Shown here piece by piece: positions 27,035 to 36,669 of a DNA stretch of 57,193 nt. The position numbers were made by a program, and so were the translations under genes. This DNA is from JBNKLG01 sp050292235. Lineage in GTDB: Bacteria > Pseudomonadota > Gammaproteobacteria > Chromatiales > Chromatiaceae. The stretch is taken from the NCBI GenBank assembly GCA_050292235.1, contig JBNKLG010000007.1, forward strand, positions 1 through 57,193, given 5' to 3'. Position 1 is the first letter of the stretch. Each line of letters begins with the position of its first letter. The notes beneath the pieces were generated by a model. That model was not told the origin of the DNA and made no database searches. It saw only the letters and a program-made list of their open reading frames with translations.

Positions 27035-29838
27035 ACAATTTTTCCACAGCACTGCTTATATTTTTTTCCGGAGCCGCAGGGACAGGGCTCATTGCGCCCA
27101 ACCTTGGGTTGAACCCGTTGAAAAGGCTGCGCTGCCTCCTTTTCAGGTGGGGGCTCATCGACTGTCGAAGCGGATTCACCCAAACCCTCAAAGGCCTCGT
27201 GTTTGAACTCGAAATCCACCGCCGAGGGTTCCGGCTGCTGAAACTCTTCAGCGGGCCGTACCTGGGCCTTTATCAGGGTCGTCGCCACCTCCTGCTTGAT
27301 GCTGTCGAGCATCTGAGAAAACATCTCAAAGGCCTCGCGCTTGTACTCCTGCTTGGGGTTTTTCTGGGCGTAACCGCGTAGATGAATACCCTGGCGCAGG
27401 TAATCCATGGCTGCCAGATGCTCCTTCCAATGGTGGTCGAGGATCTGCAGCATCAGCGCCTTTTCGACATAGCGCAGGTTATCCCGGCCAACCTGGGCCT
27501 CTTTCTCTGTATAGAGATTCTGAACCGACTCCTGAATACGCTGGCGTAGCGTCTCCTCATGCAGATCCGGGTCTTCATCCAGCCATCGGGCCAAGGGCAG
27601 AGGCAGATCGAACTCCCCGACCAGATCCTGCTCCAAGGCGGGAATATCCCAGAGATCATCCAGACTGCCTGGAGGAATTCTGGCGCTGATGGTGGCATCA
27701 ACCACATCCTGCATCATGGCTGAAACGGTCTCGCTGATATCCTCCTCATCCATGAGTTCATCGCGCTGACGATAGACTACCTTGCGCTGATCGTTGGCGA
27801 CGTCATCATACTCCAGCAATTGTTTACGAATATCGAAGTTGCGGCCCTCCACCTTACGCTGGGCATTCTCAATCGCCTTGGTCACCCAGGGGTGTTCAAT
27901 GGACTCCCCCTCTTTCATCCCCAGTTTCTGCATCAGCCCCGCCACCCGTTCGGAGGCGAAGATGCGCATCAGATTATCCTCCATCGACAGATAGAATCGC
28001 GTGGAGCCGGGATCACCCTGACGCCCGGAGCGGCCACGTAGCTGATTATCGATACGACGGGATTCATGGCGCTCAGTACCGATCACGTGCAGCCCGCCCG
28101 CATCCAACACCGTCTGATGACGGGTTTTCCAATCGGCTCGAATGGACTCAACCGCACTGGGGTCAGGGTTCAAACCCAAAGCATGGATCTCGATCTCCGG
28201 GTTGCCGCCAAGTACAATATCGGTGCCGCGACCGGCCATGTTGGTGGCAATGGTCACTGACCCCGCCCGGCCCGCTTGGGCAATAATGGCTGCCTCCTGA
28301 GCATGATGTTTGGCATTGAGCACCCTATGCTCGATGTTGGCCTGATCCAGCAACTGGGAGACCAGTTCCGAAGACTCAATGGAGGCCGTACCCACCAGGA
28401 CGGGCTGACCCCGTTTCACACAATCGCGAATGTCTTCGACAATAGCCTGATATTTCTCTCGCTGGGTAAGGTAGATGAGATCCCCTCGGTCGTCACGTCG
28501 TGTGGGTTGGTTGGTGGGGATGACCACCACTTCCAGCGCATAGATTTGTTGGAACTCGAAGGCTTCGGTGTCAGCGGTACCGGTCATGCCGGAGAGCTTG
28601 TTATAGAGACGGAAGTAGTTCTGAAAGGTGATGGAGGCCAGAGTCTGGTTTTCGTGCTGAATCGCTACCCCCTCTTTGGCCTCGACCGCCTGATGCAACC
28701 CTTCTGACCAGCGGCGACCCGGCATGGTGCGACCGGTAAACTCATCAACGATGACAATCTCGCCATTGCGCACAATGTAATCCACGTCCCGTTTGAACAG
28801 CACATGGGCACGCAAGGCCGCATTGACATGGTGCATGAGACCGATATTGGCGGTGTCATAGAGGCTTTCGCCCTCTTTCAGCAACCCCTCGTTGGACAGC
28901 ATCTCCTCGATCTTCTGGTGGCCGTCCTCACTCAGATAGACCTGACGGCCTTTCTCATCTACCGAGTAATCACCCGGCCCCCAGGCCTCTTTGCCATCCA
29001 CGATCCCTTGGGATTCCTGCCGATCCAGATGTGGAATGAAGGTATTGATGCGTTGATAGAGCTCAGCGCTGTCCTCTGCCGGACCGGAGATGATCAGCGG
29101 GGTGCGCGCCTCGTCGATCAGGATGGAGTCCACCTCATCGACCACGGCAAAGAAACGACCCCGTTGCACACGTTGATCGGCGCTAAAGGCCATATTGTCG
29201 CGCAGGTAATCAAAACCATACTCGTTGTTGGTACCATAGGTGATATCCGCCCCATAGGCCTCTTGGCGGGTTGCGGGACGCAGATGGCGAATGCCCTCGT
29301 TATCCTCCTCATAGGCATAATCGATCAGGAAGGAGGAGTCATCCGGCCCCATGCCACCAGCCGACTGGATGACACCGACGCGCATGCCGAGAAAGTCATA
29401 GAGACGCCCCATCCACTCGGCATCCCGGCGCGCCAGATAGTCATTTACCGTCACCACATGGGCGCCCTTTCCCGGCAGGGCATTGAGATAGACCGCCAGG
29501 GTTGCCACCAGGGTTTTCCCTTCGCCAGTGCGCATTTCGGCAATCTTGCACTGATGCAACACCATGCCGCCGATCAGCTGCACATCGAAATGGCGCATCT
29601 GCAACACACGCCGACCCGCCTCGCGCACCACGGCAAAGGCCTCTACCAAAAGATCGTCCAGTGAGGCGCCCTGGGCAATGCGCTCACGAAACTCAACCGT
29701 CTTAGCCCGCAGGGCGTCATCGGACAAAGCTTGCAGTTCGGGCTCCAATGCACCGATCTGCTCGCACTTACGGCGCATCTTCTTTACCAGCCGATCATTG
29801 CGACTGCCAAAGACCTTTTTCAGTAGTTTGCTGACCAT
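27031..29838 (-). CDS. secA: Protein translocase ATPase SecA
   Basis: 935 residues, near the usual 900. Walker A M-R-T-G-E-G-K-T (about 102-109), the D-E-V-D-S box (about 212), the preprotein cross-linking region and the helicase motif R-G-R-S-G-R-Q-G-D-P-G are present. The C-terminal zinc finger C-P-C-G-S-G-K-K-Y-K-Q-C-C binds SecB. It drives export through SecYEG. ATG at 29838 has TTTCCAGGAAA before it. A 140-bp gap separates it from the M23 gene and probably holds its promoter (a TATGAT hexamer at about 29912-29917 on the minus strand, without a clear -35). Confidence 0.97.
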   Translation of the reverse strand: MVSKLLKKVFGSRNDRLVKKMRRKCEQIGALEPELQALSDDALRAKTVEFRERIAQGASLDDLLVEAFAVVREAGRRVLQMRHFDVQLIGGMVLHQCKIAEMRTGEGKTLVATLAVYLNALPGKGAHVVTVNDYLARRDAEWMGRLYDFLGMRVGVIQSAGGMGPDDSSFLIDYAYEEDNEGIRHLRPATRQEAYGADITYGTNNEYGFDYLRDNMAFSADQRVQRGRFFAVVDEVDSILIDEARTPLIISGPAEDSAELYQRINTFIPHLDRQESQGIVDGKEAWGPGDYSVDEKGRQVYLSEDGHQKIEEMLSNEGLLKEGESLYDTANIGLMHHVNAALRAHVLFKRDVDYIVRNGEIVIVDEFTGRTMPGRRWSEGLHQAVEAKEGVAIQHENQTLASITFQNYFRLYNKLSGMTGTADTEAFEFQQIYALEVVVIPTNQPTRRDDRGDLIYLTQREKYQAIVEDIRDCVKRGQPVLVGTASIESSELVSQLLDQANIEHRVLNAKHHAQEAAIIAQAGRAGSVTIATNMAGRGTDIVLGGNPEIEIHALGLNPDPSAVESIRADWKTRHQTVLDAGGLHVIGTERHESRRIDNQLRGRSGRQGDPGSTRFYLSMEDNLMRIFASERVAGLMQKLGMKEGESIEHPWVTKAIENAQRKVEGRNFDIRKQLLEYDDVANDQRKVVYRQRDELMDEEDISETVSAMMQDVVDATISARIPPGSLDDLWDIPALEQDLVGEFDLPLPLARWLDEDPDLHEETLRQRIQESVQNLYTEKEAQVGRDNLRYVEKALMLQILDHHWKEHLAAMDYLRQGIHLRGYAQKNPKQEYKREAFEMFSQMLDSIKQEVATTLIKAQVRPAEEFQQPEPSAVDFEFKHEAFEGLGESASTVDEPPPEKEAAQPFQRVQPKVGRNEPCPCGSGKKYKQCCGKIV

Positions 29839-29978
29839 GAAATTTCCTGGAAAAATGGATCACTGTCCGGCATCAGAAACGACAGCCAGGACAATGTAAT
29901 AGCAGCCCAGCATCATACCGCAATTAGGGTTTTCAGGGCAGTCATGAAGAGAAGATTTGAAGCAGATGGGAGCGCTCC

Positions 29979-30887
29979 TCACCCCCCCCTGAGATAGGTA
30001 ATGGGATTGACGTTGGTGCCGTCTTTAATCACCTCAAAATGCAAATGAGGCCCTGTAGAGCGACCGCTGCTACCCAATTCGGCGATCACCTGCCCCTTGG
30101 TCACCGGCTCTCCAACGCGTACCAGATTCTTGCGATTGTGGGCGTAACGGGTCACCAGATTGTTGGCATGCTGAATCTCCACCACGTGGCCATAGCCCCC
30201 GCGAACACCGGAAAAAACCACCAGACCAGTGGCCACCGCAACGATAGGCGTGCCTGCCCTGGCTTGTAAATCTGTCCCCCGGTGAAAACTGGTCTGCCCG
30301 GTAAAAGGGTCCCGGCGAGTACCGAAACCGGAGGTAATCACACCGCGAACAGGCTTACCCGAAGGCGACATCTCCAATTGCAAGCGTCGATTGACCAGCA
30401 AGGATTCCAGCAGACTGAGTTTGACCTCCTGATCCCGCAGGGCGGACTCCAGTACATCGATATCCTGAACCAGGGACCTCCCCTGGGAACCTACCGGGGA
30501 GACAGGTTCTGCCACACCTCCGATGGCTGAAGTTTGCGAAAAATCGAATTCAGATGCATCCAGCTTATCCAGATCCACCAAGCGCCCACCCAGTACCTCC
30601 AATCGGGTCAACCGTGATTGCAACCGGCCAAGGCGGGCACCTAGGGCATCCTGATGACGGTCAGCGCTGGCCTCCAGGGCATTCAGCTTTTCACGCTGAA
30701 TCTGAAAGACTTCAACCAGATCCTGGTAACTGGAAATACCGCTGTTTTTGGCATCGTCCATGGCACTGCTATGGCCAAACCAGGCCCCGGCCAAAATCAA
30801 AAACAGGGAAAAAAAGATCAGCCCCGCCAGCAGCTGAGTCACACTCAACACTTGCTCTTGGTGCTTACCCTCAAGTTGGGTTGTCAC
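29979..30887 (-). CDS. M23 family metallopeptidase (LytM domain), membrane anchored
   Basis: 302 residues if begun at the GTG 30885-30887; the frame runs to an ATG at 30932 that would overlap the divergent dciA start. One membrane helix (about 18-38), a coiled-coil-like stretch (about 60-160), then a LytM domain with the zinc ligands in F-H-R-G-T-D (about 216-221) and H-L-H-F-E (near 289-293). Such proteins are peptidoglycan endopeptidases; all ligands are present so it should be active. Gene lies between dciA and secA, as in other gammaproteobacteria. Start choice is uncertain. Confidence 0.85.
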   Translation of the reverse strand: MTTQLEGKHQEQVLSVTQLLAGLIFFSLFLILAGAWFGHSSAMDDAKNSGISSYQDLVEVFQIQREKLNALEASADRHQDALGARLGRLQSRLTRLEVLGGRLVDLDKLDASEFDFSQTSAIGGVAEPVSPVGSQGRSLVQDIDVLESALRDQEVKLSLLESLLVNRRLQLEMSPSGKPVRGVITSGFGTRRDPFTGQTSFHRGTDLQARAGTPIVAVATGLVVFSGVRGGYGHVVEIQHANNLVTRYAHNRKNLVRVGEPVTKGQVIAELGSSGRSTGPHLHFEVIKDGTNVNPITYLRGG

Positions 30888-30925
30888 TATAATCTTAATG
30901 ATTCGTCCACCCAGGTCGCTCGCCA

Positions 30926-31381
30926 ATGGCACGCAAAGCCCGCAATCAACACATCAGCGAAGTTTTAGCATCTTGCGAACACCTAAAGTCCCTGGTGCAC
31001 GCCACGCGCCAACAAGAGGCGCTATTACATCTGGTTAAATCGCGCTTACCAGACCCGTTGTGCGACCACTGCATGGGCGCCCAACTGGAAGACAACAGCC
31101 TCACATTATTGACAGACTCTCCGGCCTGGCGCAACCGTTTACACTTCCTTCAGGGACAATTGCGACAGGCATTGGCTGCGGTGGGCACGCCTTTTCAACG
31201 GCTTGAGGTCAAAGTCGTGGCACCAGATCATCAGAGGCCTGTCCAAAAGCTGCGGGAAAAGCCCAATGCCATTCCCAGCCAGGCAGCCGACGCCTTGCGC
31301 CATGCCGCTGAATCTAACCTGGATCCTGGATTAAAAAATGCCTTGATGCGCCTAAGTCAGCGCGCTCAGAGCCAGAGCTAA
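30926..31381 (+). CDS. dciA: DciA, DnaB-helicase loader protein (DUF721)
   Basis: 151 residues. The DUF721 core L-x-L-L-T-D-S-P-A-W-R-N-R-L-H-F-L (about 50-68) is clear, followed by V-K-V-V (about 94-97). DciA interacts with the replicative helicase and is needed for initiation in bacteria lacking DnaC. The C-terminal tail is Ala/Gln-rich and probably disordered. It is divergent from the M23 gene and convergent with lpxC, overlapping it by four bases. Confidence 0.85.
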   Translation: MARKARNQHISEVLASCEHLKSLVHATRQQEALLHLVKSRLPDPLCDHCMGAQLEDNSLTLLTDSPAWRNRLHFLQGQLRQALAAVGTPFQRLEVKVVAPDHQRPVQKLREKPNAIPSQAADALRHAAESNLDPGLKNALMRLSQRAQSQS

Positions 31382-32292
31382 GTTGCACTTGCAGGCTTCA
31401 TATAAGAGATCGGAAATTCGCAACCCTCTTCCTCAAAGGTCACCTCTTCCCAGGCGGAACGGGTTTCAAGCAGTTGCTTCAACAGCCGGTTGTTCAATTC
31501 GTGGCCCGATTTAAACCCCGTAAAAGCACCGATAAGACTACGTCCTAACAGATAGAGATCACCAATGGCATCCAGGATCTTGTGCTTGACAAATTCGTCC
31601 TCGTAACGGAGACCGTCTTCATTCAATACGCGATAATCATCCACCACAATGGCATTATCCAGGCTTCCGCCCAAAGCCAGTTCATTTTGACGCAGGCGCT
31701 CGACATCCTTGAGAAAGCCAAAGGTACGAGCACGGGAGATCTCCTTGACGAACGAAGTCGATGAGAAATCAATAGAGGCAAACTTGCTGCGTTCAGAAAT
31801 TGCCGGATGCTCAAAATCGATCCCAAAAGAGACCTTAAAGCCGTCAAACGGCTCGAAGCGGGCACTTTTATCCCCCTCCCGCACCTCAATCCGCTCTTTA
31901 ATCCGGATAAAACGCTTGGGTGCATTCTGCTCTTCCACACCAGCTGACTGAATCAGAAATACGAAGGGCCCTGCACTGCCATCCATGATCGGCACCTCAG
32001 GGGCATTGACATCGACAATCGCATTATCAATGCCCAGTCCGGCCATGGCGGAGAGCAGATGCTCCACCGTGGAGACCCGCACATCGCCATTCTCCAGGCT
32101 GGTAGAAAGTCGCGTATCGCCGACGTTTTTGGCGCAGGCGTTGATCTCCACCGGCCTGGGCAGATCGACCCGACGAAACACCACCCCTGTATTGGGGGCT
32201 GCCGGTCTCAGGGTCAGATAGATCTTCTCTCCGGTATGCAGGCCGACACCCGTGGCACGGATAGCATTCTTCAAGGTGCGCTGTCTGATCAT
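31378..32292 (-). CDS. lpxC: UDP-3-O-acyl-N-acetylglucosamine deacetylase LpxC
   Basis: 304 residues. Zinc ligands: His in V-E-H-L-L-S-A-M (about 76-83) and H-K-I-L-D (about 237-241) with the Asp; catalytic C-terminal His is in G-H-E-L-N-N (about 264). It performs the committed step of lipid A synthesis in the cytoplasm and is the usual gene after ftsZ. The 167-bp gap to ftsZ carries its own promoter-like element. Confidence 0.96.
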   Translation of the reverse strand: MIRQRTLKNAIRATGVGLHTGEKIYLTLRPAAPNTGVVFRRVDLPRPVEINACAKNVGDTRLSTSLENGDVRVSTVEHLLSAMAGLGIDNAIVDVNAPEVPIMDGSAGPFVFLIQSAGVEEQNAPKRFIRIKERIEVREGDKSARFEPFDGFKVSFGIDFEHPAISERSKFASIDFSSTSFVKEISRARTFGFLKDVERLRQNELALGGSLDNAIVVDDYRVLNEDGLRYEDEFVKHKILDAIGDLYLLGRSLIGAFTGFKSGHELNNRLLKQLLETRSAWEEVTFEEEGCEFPISYMKPASAT

Positions 32293-32407
32293 AGTGCTCA
32301 GTTACCTAAAGTATCAGTTGCCGGAAACTCCCGGCACTGGTGGCGGTCAGGCTCCACCCCCTTCTCGTCCCTGAAGAATTTATGGAGAAGGATCATCAAA
32401 GCGCGGC

Positions 32408-32413
32408 ATTCTA
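32408..32413 (-). promoter_or_regulatory. lpxC: Extended -10 promoter candidate for lpxC
   Basis: On the minus strand TGC-TAGAAT matches the extended -10 (TGn-TAnnnT). The 17-bp-upstream position has no good -35, as is common for extended -10 promoters. The site is about 115 bp upstream of the lpxC ATG, in the 32293-32459 gap; no convincing terminator is seen after ftsZ, so read-through may continue. Confidence 0.45.
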
Positions 32414-32459
32414 GCACAGCCAAACGGTCGACTATGCCACCTCATTTTTCAAGCCATCT

Positions 32460-33653
32460 TCAATCCGCCTGACGCCGTAAGAAAGCGGGAATATCCAGGT
32501 ACTCCATATCGCTATCAGTCATTGGACCCAATTCTCCCACAGAACGACGGGATTTGATGACTGGAGCAACTATTTCGGACTCCACACAGCTCTCTTCGAC
32601 CATCGTGGTCTCAATGGCCGGCCCATTCACCACCTGTTTGATCTGTTGGACGGGCCTTTCCTGTTTTCTCTCCACGACCTTGAATTTATGGGCGCGTTCC
32701 CCCAAACCAGTCGCCACCACGGTTACCCGCATCTGGTCTTTCATCTCGGGATCGATGGCGGTACCCATGACGATCACGGCCTCATCAGAAGCAATGCCCC
32801 GCACGATGTTACCCACCTCATCGAACTCACCAATGCTCATGTCCATACCAGCCGTGATATTGACCAGAATACCCTTGGCGCCATTGAGGTCTACCTCTTC
32901 CAGCAAAGGACTGCGAATGGCTTGCATCGCCGCTTCTTTGGCCCGATTTTGGCCAATGGAATCCGCAGAACCCATCATCGCCTGACCCATTTCCGACATC
33001 ACGGTGCGCACATCCGCAAAGTCAACGTTGATCAGTCCCGGACGAGTAATCAGCTCAGCGATCCCCTGTACAGCGCCGTAGAGCACATCATTAGCCGCTT
33101 TGAAGGCGTTGAGCAGGCTCATATCCCGACCCAATACCGCCAGCAGTTTCTCATTGGGGATAGTAATCAGTGAGTCCACATGCTGAGACAACTCTTTGAT
33201 TCCGGCGTTGGCGATATTCATACGCTTTGGCCCCTCAAAAGGGAACGGGCGGGTCACTACTGCTACGGTCAGGATCCCCATTTCCTTGGCCACGGCAGCC
33301 ACGACAGGAGCCGCGCCGGTGCCCGTACCACCGCCCATACCTGCGGTGATGAAAACCATATCGGCCCCTTCAATGGCATCGGCGATGCGTTCCTTGTCCT
33401 CCAAAGCGGCATTGCGTCCAATCTCCGGATTAGCACCCGCACCAAGCCCTTTGGTGATGGAGGATCCCAACTGCAATACCGTGGGAACCTCACTGCTCTT
33501 CAATGCCTGAGCATCGGTGTTGGCACAGATGAACTCAACCCCCTCAATATTGGATTGCAACATGTGGTTTACCGCATTGTTACCACCACCCCCAACGCCA
33601 ATCACCTTGATGACGGCACTCTGTGATTCCACATCAATCAATTCAAACGTCAT
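32460..33653 (-). CDS. ftsZ: Cell division GTPase FtsZ
   Basis: 397 residues. The tubulin signature G-G-G-T-G-T-G (near 109-115) and N-x-D-F-A-D (near 207-212) are intact. The C-terminal tail D-I-P-A-F-L-R-R-Q-A-D is the classic binding peptide for FtsA, ZipA, ZapD and MinC. A longer open frame starts at 33746, but M-T-F-E-L-I-D at 33653 matches the family start, with GGGAGA upstream. It forms the Z ring. 53 bp separate it from ftsA. Confidence 0.97.
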   Translation of the reverse strand: MTFELIDVESQSAVIKVIGVGGGGNNAVNHMLQSNIEGVEFICANTDAQALKSSEVPTVLQLGSSITKGLGAGANPEIGRNAALEDKERIADAIEGADMVFITAGMGGGTGTGAAPVVAAVAKEMGILTVAVVTRPFPFEGPKRMNIANAGIKELSQHVDSLITIPNEKLLAVLGRDMSLLNAFKAANDVLYGAVQGIAELITRPGLINVDFADVRTVMSEMGQAMMGSADSIGQNRAKEAAMQAIRSPLLEEVDLNGAKGILVNITAGMDMSIGEFDEVGNIVRGIASDEAVIVMGTAIDPEMKDQMRVTVVATGLGERAHKFKVVERKQERPVQQIKQVVNGPAIETTMVEESCVESEIVAPVIKSRRSVGELGPMTDSDMEYLDIPAFLRRQAD

Positions 33654-33706
33654 TTCACTGTCTCCCGCTTCCTCAAAAGCAAAATGGTTTTCACCACCAC
33701 AAAAAA

Positions 33707-34942
33707 TTAAAAATTGCCCTGAAACCAGCTTTTCATCCGGTCCCACACCACCCCTACGCCACCATCCTTCTCCATCTCCTGATAGTGGGAGATACGACTG
33801 CGACTGCCGAAATGCAATAGCCCCACCCCCGTGGCATAGATGGGATTGCTGACCACATCGACCAGTCCGGTCACACCATGGGGCATCCCCAAGCGAACCG
33901 GCATATGGAAAACCTCTTCGGCCAGCTCGATCAGGCCTTCCATCTTTGCACTGCCACCGGTCAGCACAACACCTCCGGCCAGCATGTCTTCGAACCCGCT
34001 ACGGCGCAGATCAGCCTGTACCAGGCTCAGCAACTCCTCGTAGCGGGGCTCCACCACCTCGGCCAGGGTCTGGCGCTTGAGTCGCCGCGCAGGACGGTCC
34101 CCAATGCTTTTAACCTCGATCGTCTCTTCATCGCTGGCCAGTTGACGCAGGGCACAGGCGTAACGAATCTTGATCTCTTCTGCCGACTGAGTCGGGGTGC
34201 GCAGTGCAACCGCAATATCATTGGTCACCTGATCACCCGCAATGGGAATGACTGAAGTATGACGGATGGCACCACCCGTAAAGACAGCGATATCCGTGGT
34301 CCCGCCACCGATATCTACCAGACAGACACCCAATTCGCGCTCGTCATCGGTGAGCACGGCATAGCTGGAGGCCAGTTGCTCCAGAATGAGATCGTCCACT
34401 TCCAGGTTGCAGCGCCGCACGCATTTCACGATGTTCTGGGCCGCGCTCACCGCCCCGGTCACCAGATGGACTTTGGCCTCCAGGCGAACCCCAGACATGC
34501 CCACCGGATGGCGAATCCCATCCTGACTGTCGATGACAAACTCCTGGGGCATAATGTGCAGAATCTTCTGATCTGCTGGCACCGCCACTGCCTTGGCAGC
34601 ATCGATCACCCGCTCTACATCGGCAGCACTCACCTCGCGGTCCTTGATGGCGACGATGCCGTGGGAGTCCATACTGCGGATGTGGCTGCCGGCAATCCCG
34701 GCATGTACGCCATGCACCTGGCAGCCCGCCATCAGCTCCGCCTCCTCGACGGCACGCATGATCGACTGCTCGGTAGACTCGATGTTCACCACCACCCCAC
34801 GCTTGAGTCCCCGCGAAGGATTGGAGCCCAGGCCAATGATATTGATGCCACCGTTCTCCTGTAACTCACCGATAATGGCAACCACTTTTGAGGTGCCGAT
34901 ATCCAGGCCAACGATCAAATTTTTATCGACTTTTTTGGTCAT
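33707..34942 (-). CDS. ftsA: Cell division actin-like protein FtsA
   Basis: 411 residues. ATP-binding motifs V-G-L-D-I-G-T-S-K (about 12-20) and D-I-G-G-G-T-T-D (about 206-213) are intact. The C-terminus S-W-F-Q-G-N-F resembles the amphipathic membrane-targeting helix. It tethers FtsZ to the membrane and recruits later divisome proteins. 43 bp follow ftsQ. Confidence 0.96.
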   Translation of the reverse strand: MTKKVDKNLIVGLDIGTSKVVAIIGELQENGGINIIGLGSNPSRGLKRGVVVNIESTEQSIMRAVEEAELMAGCQVHGVHAGIAGSHIRSMDSHGIVAIKDREVSAADVERVIDAAKAVAVPADQKILHIMPQEFVIDSQDGIRHPVGMSGVRLEAKVHLVTGAVSAAQNIVKCVRRCNLEVDDLILEQLASSYAVLTDDERELGVCLVDIGGGTTDIAVFTGGAIRHTSVIPIAGDQVTNDIAVALRTPTQSAEEIKIRYACALRQLASDEETIEVKSIGDRPARRLKRQTLAEVVEPRYEELLSLVQADLRRSGFEDMLAGGVVLTGGSAKMEGLIELAEEVFHMPVRLGMPHGVTGLVDVVSNPIYATGVGLLHFGSRSRISHYQEMEKDGGVGVVWDRMKSWFQGNF

Positions 34943-34985
34943 AGTGTTCGGCTCACTCTTTCAAATCTTCCATCTATCCTGGTCA

Positions 34986-35744
34986 TCAACTGGCTGCCGG
35001 TTTTGGTACGGCACCATCCCAGCGAATGGCCATGCCATGGTTGTATCGCATATCTACTCGCAGCATCTTTTCCTTTCGGTCAGCTGACAGCTTGGGATAG
35101 ACCGACACGAACCGCTGCAGTCGCTCCTCAAAAGCCTCGACACCCAGATGGATCTCCAGCTGATCCCTGGTCAACAGCCGCCACGCCCGCCGCTGGCTCA
35201 GCTCGATCTGCACCAATTCCACCCCAATACCTTCTAATTGCTGCTTGGCCAGATGAAAATGCCTGAGCACATCAGGCCCAGAACCCTCCGGCCCTACCAG
35301 TAAAGGCAATCCTTTGGGCACCTCTCCGCCCGTTCTGGCAAAGACCTGGCCCTCCGGCGTAATCAACGCCTCTTCCCCCCAATAGGCAAAGGGTACGCGT
35401 TCCACCACCCAGATATGCAGGGTGTCTGGCCAGACCCGGCGCACGCTCGCTTTGGCCACCCAGGGCAAGGACTCAGCAGCATCACGAATCGCCCGCAAAT
35501 CCACAGAGAAAAAACCGCCCCTGGTATTCACCGCGATCACTCGCTCTAATTCCGGCCGTTTGAGATAGCGGAAATCACCCTCAATCCGCGCCACCCGCAA
35601 TGGCATCACGGTGGGATCGGACAACCAGGTCACACCACCCACCAATCCGCCAATCAGGCAGAGCGCCAGCAAATACCGCCACAAACCCCGCAGGCCCGAT
35701 GGCCCACTTGGTTTTGGGAATTTTTCTTCAGGGATTTCAGTCAT
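34986..35744 (-). CDS. ftsQ: Cell division protein FtsQ
   Basis: 252 residues, one membrane helix (about 24-44), then a POTRA domain (about 50-118) and the FtsQ beta domain. The W-x-x-x-A-x-V-R-R-x-W-P-x-x-L motif near 100-114 is typical. Start ATG 35744 overlaps the ddl stop by eight bases and has GGAG upstream; upstream in-frame sequence belongs to ddl. It links early and late divisome through FtsB/FtsL. Confidence 0.93.
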   Translation of the reverse strand: MTEIPEEKFPKPSGPSGLRGLWRYLLALCLIGGLVGGVTWLSDPTVMPLRVARIEGDFRYLKRPELERVIAVNTRGGFFSVDLRAIRDAAESLPWVAKASVRRVWPDTLHIWVVERVPFAYWGEEALITPEGQVFARTGGEVPKGLPLLVGPEGSGPDVLRHFHLAKQQLEGIGVELVQIELSQRRAWRLLTRDQLEIHLGVEAFEERLQRFVSVYPKLSADRKEKMLRVDMRYNHGMAIRWDGAVPKPAAS

Positions 35745-36669
35745 GAGACTGCTCCAAAGTTCCTGCCAGAATCTCCCAAACCAACCGGTCAAAATCCCAA
35801 CCTACCGCACGGGCCGCCATCGGTACCAGACTGTGGTCGGTCATACCGGGCACCGTATTCACTTCCAGCACATGGGGGGCACCAGCGGCATCCAGCAGAA
35901 AATCCACCCGCCCCCAGCCACGGCAGCCAATCCTGTCAAAGGCCTGCAGGGCCAGAGACTGCATTCGGGCCTCGGCTTCCGCATCCAGGCCACAGGGACT
36001 GAGATACTGGGTGTCGTCCCTCAGATATTTGGCCTCGTAGTCGTAAAAGGCCCGTGCCGGAACGATGCGAATGGCGGGGAGCGCCTTGCCATTCAGGATC
36101 GTCACCGTGTATTCACCACCATCCATGAACTGCTCTGCCAACACCATGGCATCGTGGGCTGCAGCGACCTCATAGGCGGCCTTGACCCCCCCCCGGGCCG
36201 CCACCATGGTCACGCCCACGCTGGAGCCTTCATTGGCGGGTTTGACGAACAGGGGCAGACCCAATTCAGCCTCCACCGCAGCAAAATCGCTGTCTGCCGA
36301 GAGCAGCACAGAAGCAGGTACTGGCAGACCATTGGCCCGCCAGATGGCCTTGCTGCGCCATTTGTCCATTCCCAAAGCCGAAGCCAATACCCCGCTGCCG
36401 GTATAGGGCAAACCCAGCAACGCCAAGGCCCCTTGCAGCACACCGTCCTCGCCCATGCGGCCATGCAGCACGATGAAGACCCGGTCAAAATTGCCATGGG
36501 CCAGTTCGGTCAACATACCGCAACGAAAATCGATGCCCTGGGCGTCGATCCCCTGGCGCAAGAGGCTATCAAACACCGCTCGGCCACTCTTCAGTGACAC
36601 TTCGCGCTCAGCGGACTCGCCCCCCATGAGCACTGCCACTTTGCCAAAATCTGCTGCTGTCAGGCTCAT
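35737..36669 (-). CDS. ddl: D-alanine-D-alanine ligase
   Basis: 310 residues, the DdlB type. M-G-G-E-S-A-E-R-E-V-S (about 15-25), N-E-G-S-S-V-G-V (about 145-152) and E-V-N-T-V-P-G-M-T (near 273-281) line the ATP-grasp active site. It makes D-Ala-D-Ala for the pentapeptide added by MurF. Overlaps murB (ATGA) and ftsQ. Confidence 0.96.
   Translation of the reverse strand: MSLTAADFGKVAVLMGGESAEREVSLKSGRAVFDSLLRQGIDAQGIDFRCGMLTELAHGNFDRVFIVLHGRMGEDGVLQGALALLGLPYTGSGVLASALGMDKWRSKAIWRANGLPVPASVLLSADSDFAAVEAELGLPLFVKPANEGSSVGVTMVAARGGVKAAYEVAAAHDAMVLAEQFMDGGEYTVTILNGKALPAIRIVPARAFYDYEAKYLRDDTQYLSPCGLDAEAEARMQSLALQAFDRIGCRGWGRVDFLLDAAGAPHVLEVNTVPGMTDHSLVPMAARAVGWDFDRLVWEILAGTLEQSHD

Noticed and set aside
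28804..29664. 286-codon plus-strand open frame opposite secA
   Set aside because: Antisense to the highly conserved SecA motor; composition is His/Ile-rich shadow coding.
32293..32459. Possible terminator after ftsZ (GGTGG/CCACC pairing)
   Set aside because: Short imperfect stem with no T-tract; not enough for a terminator call.
35611..36597. 328-codon plus-strand open frame opposite ddl and ftsQ
   Set aside because: Antisense to conserved genes and without recognisable motifs or a ribosome site.
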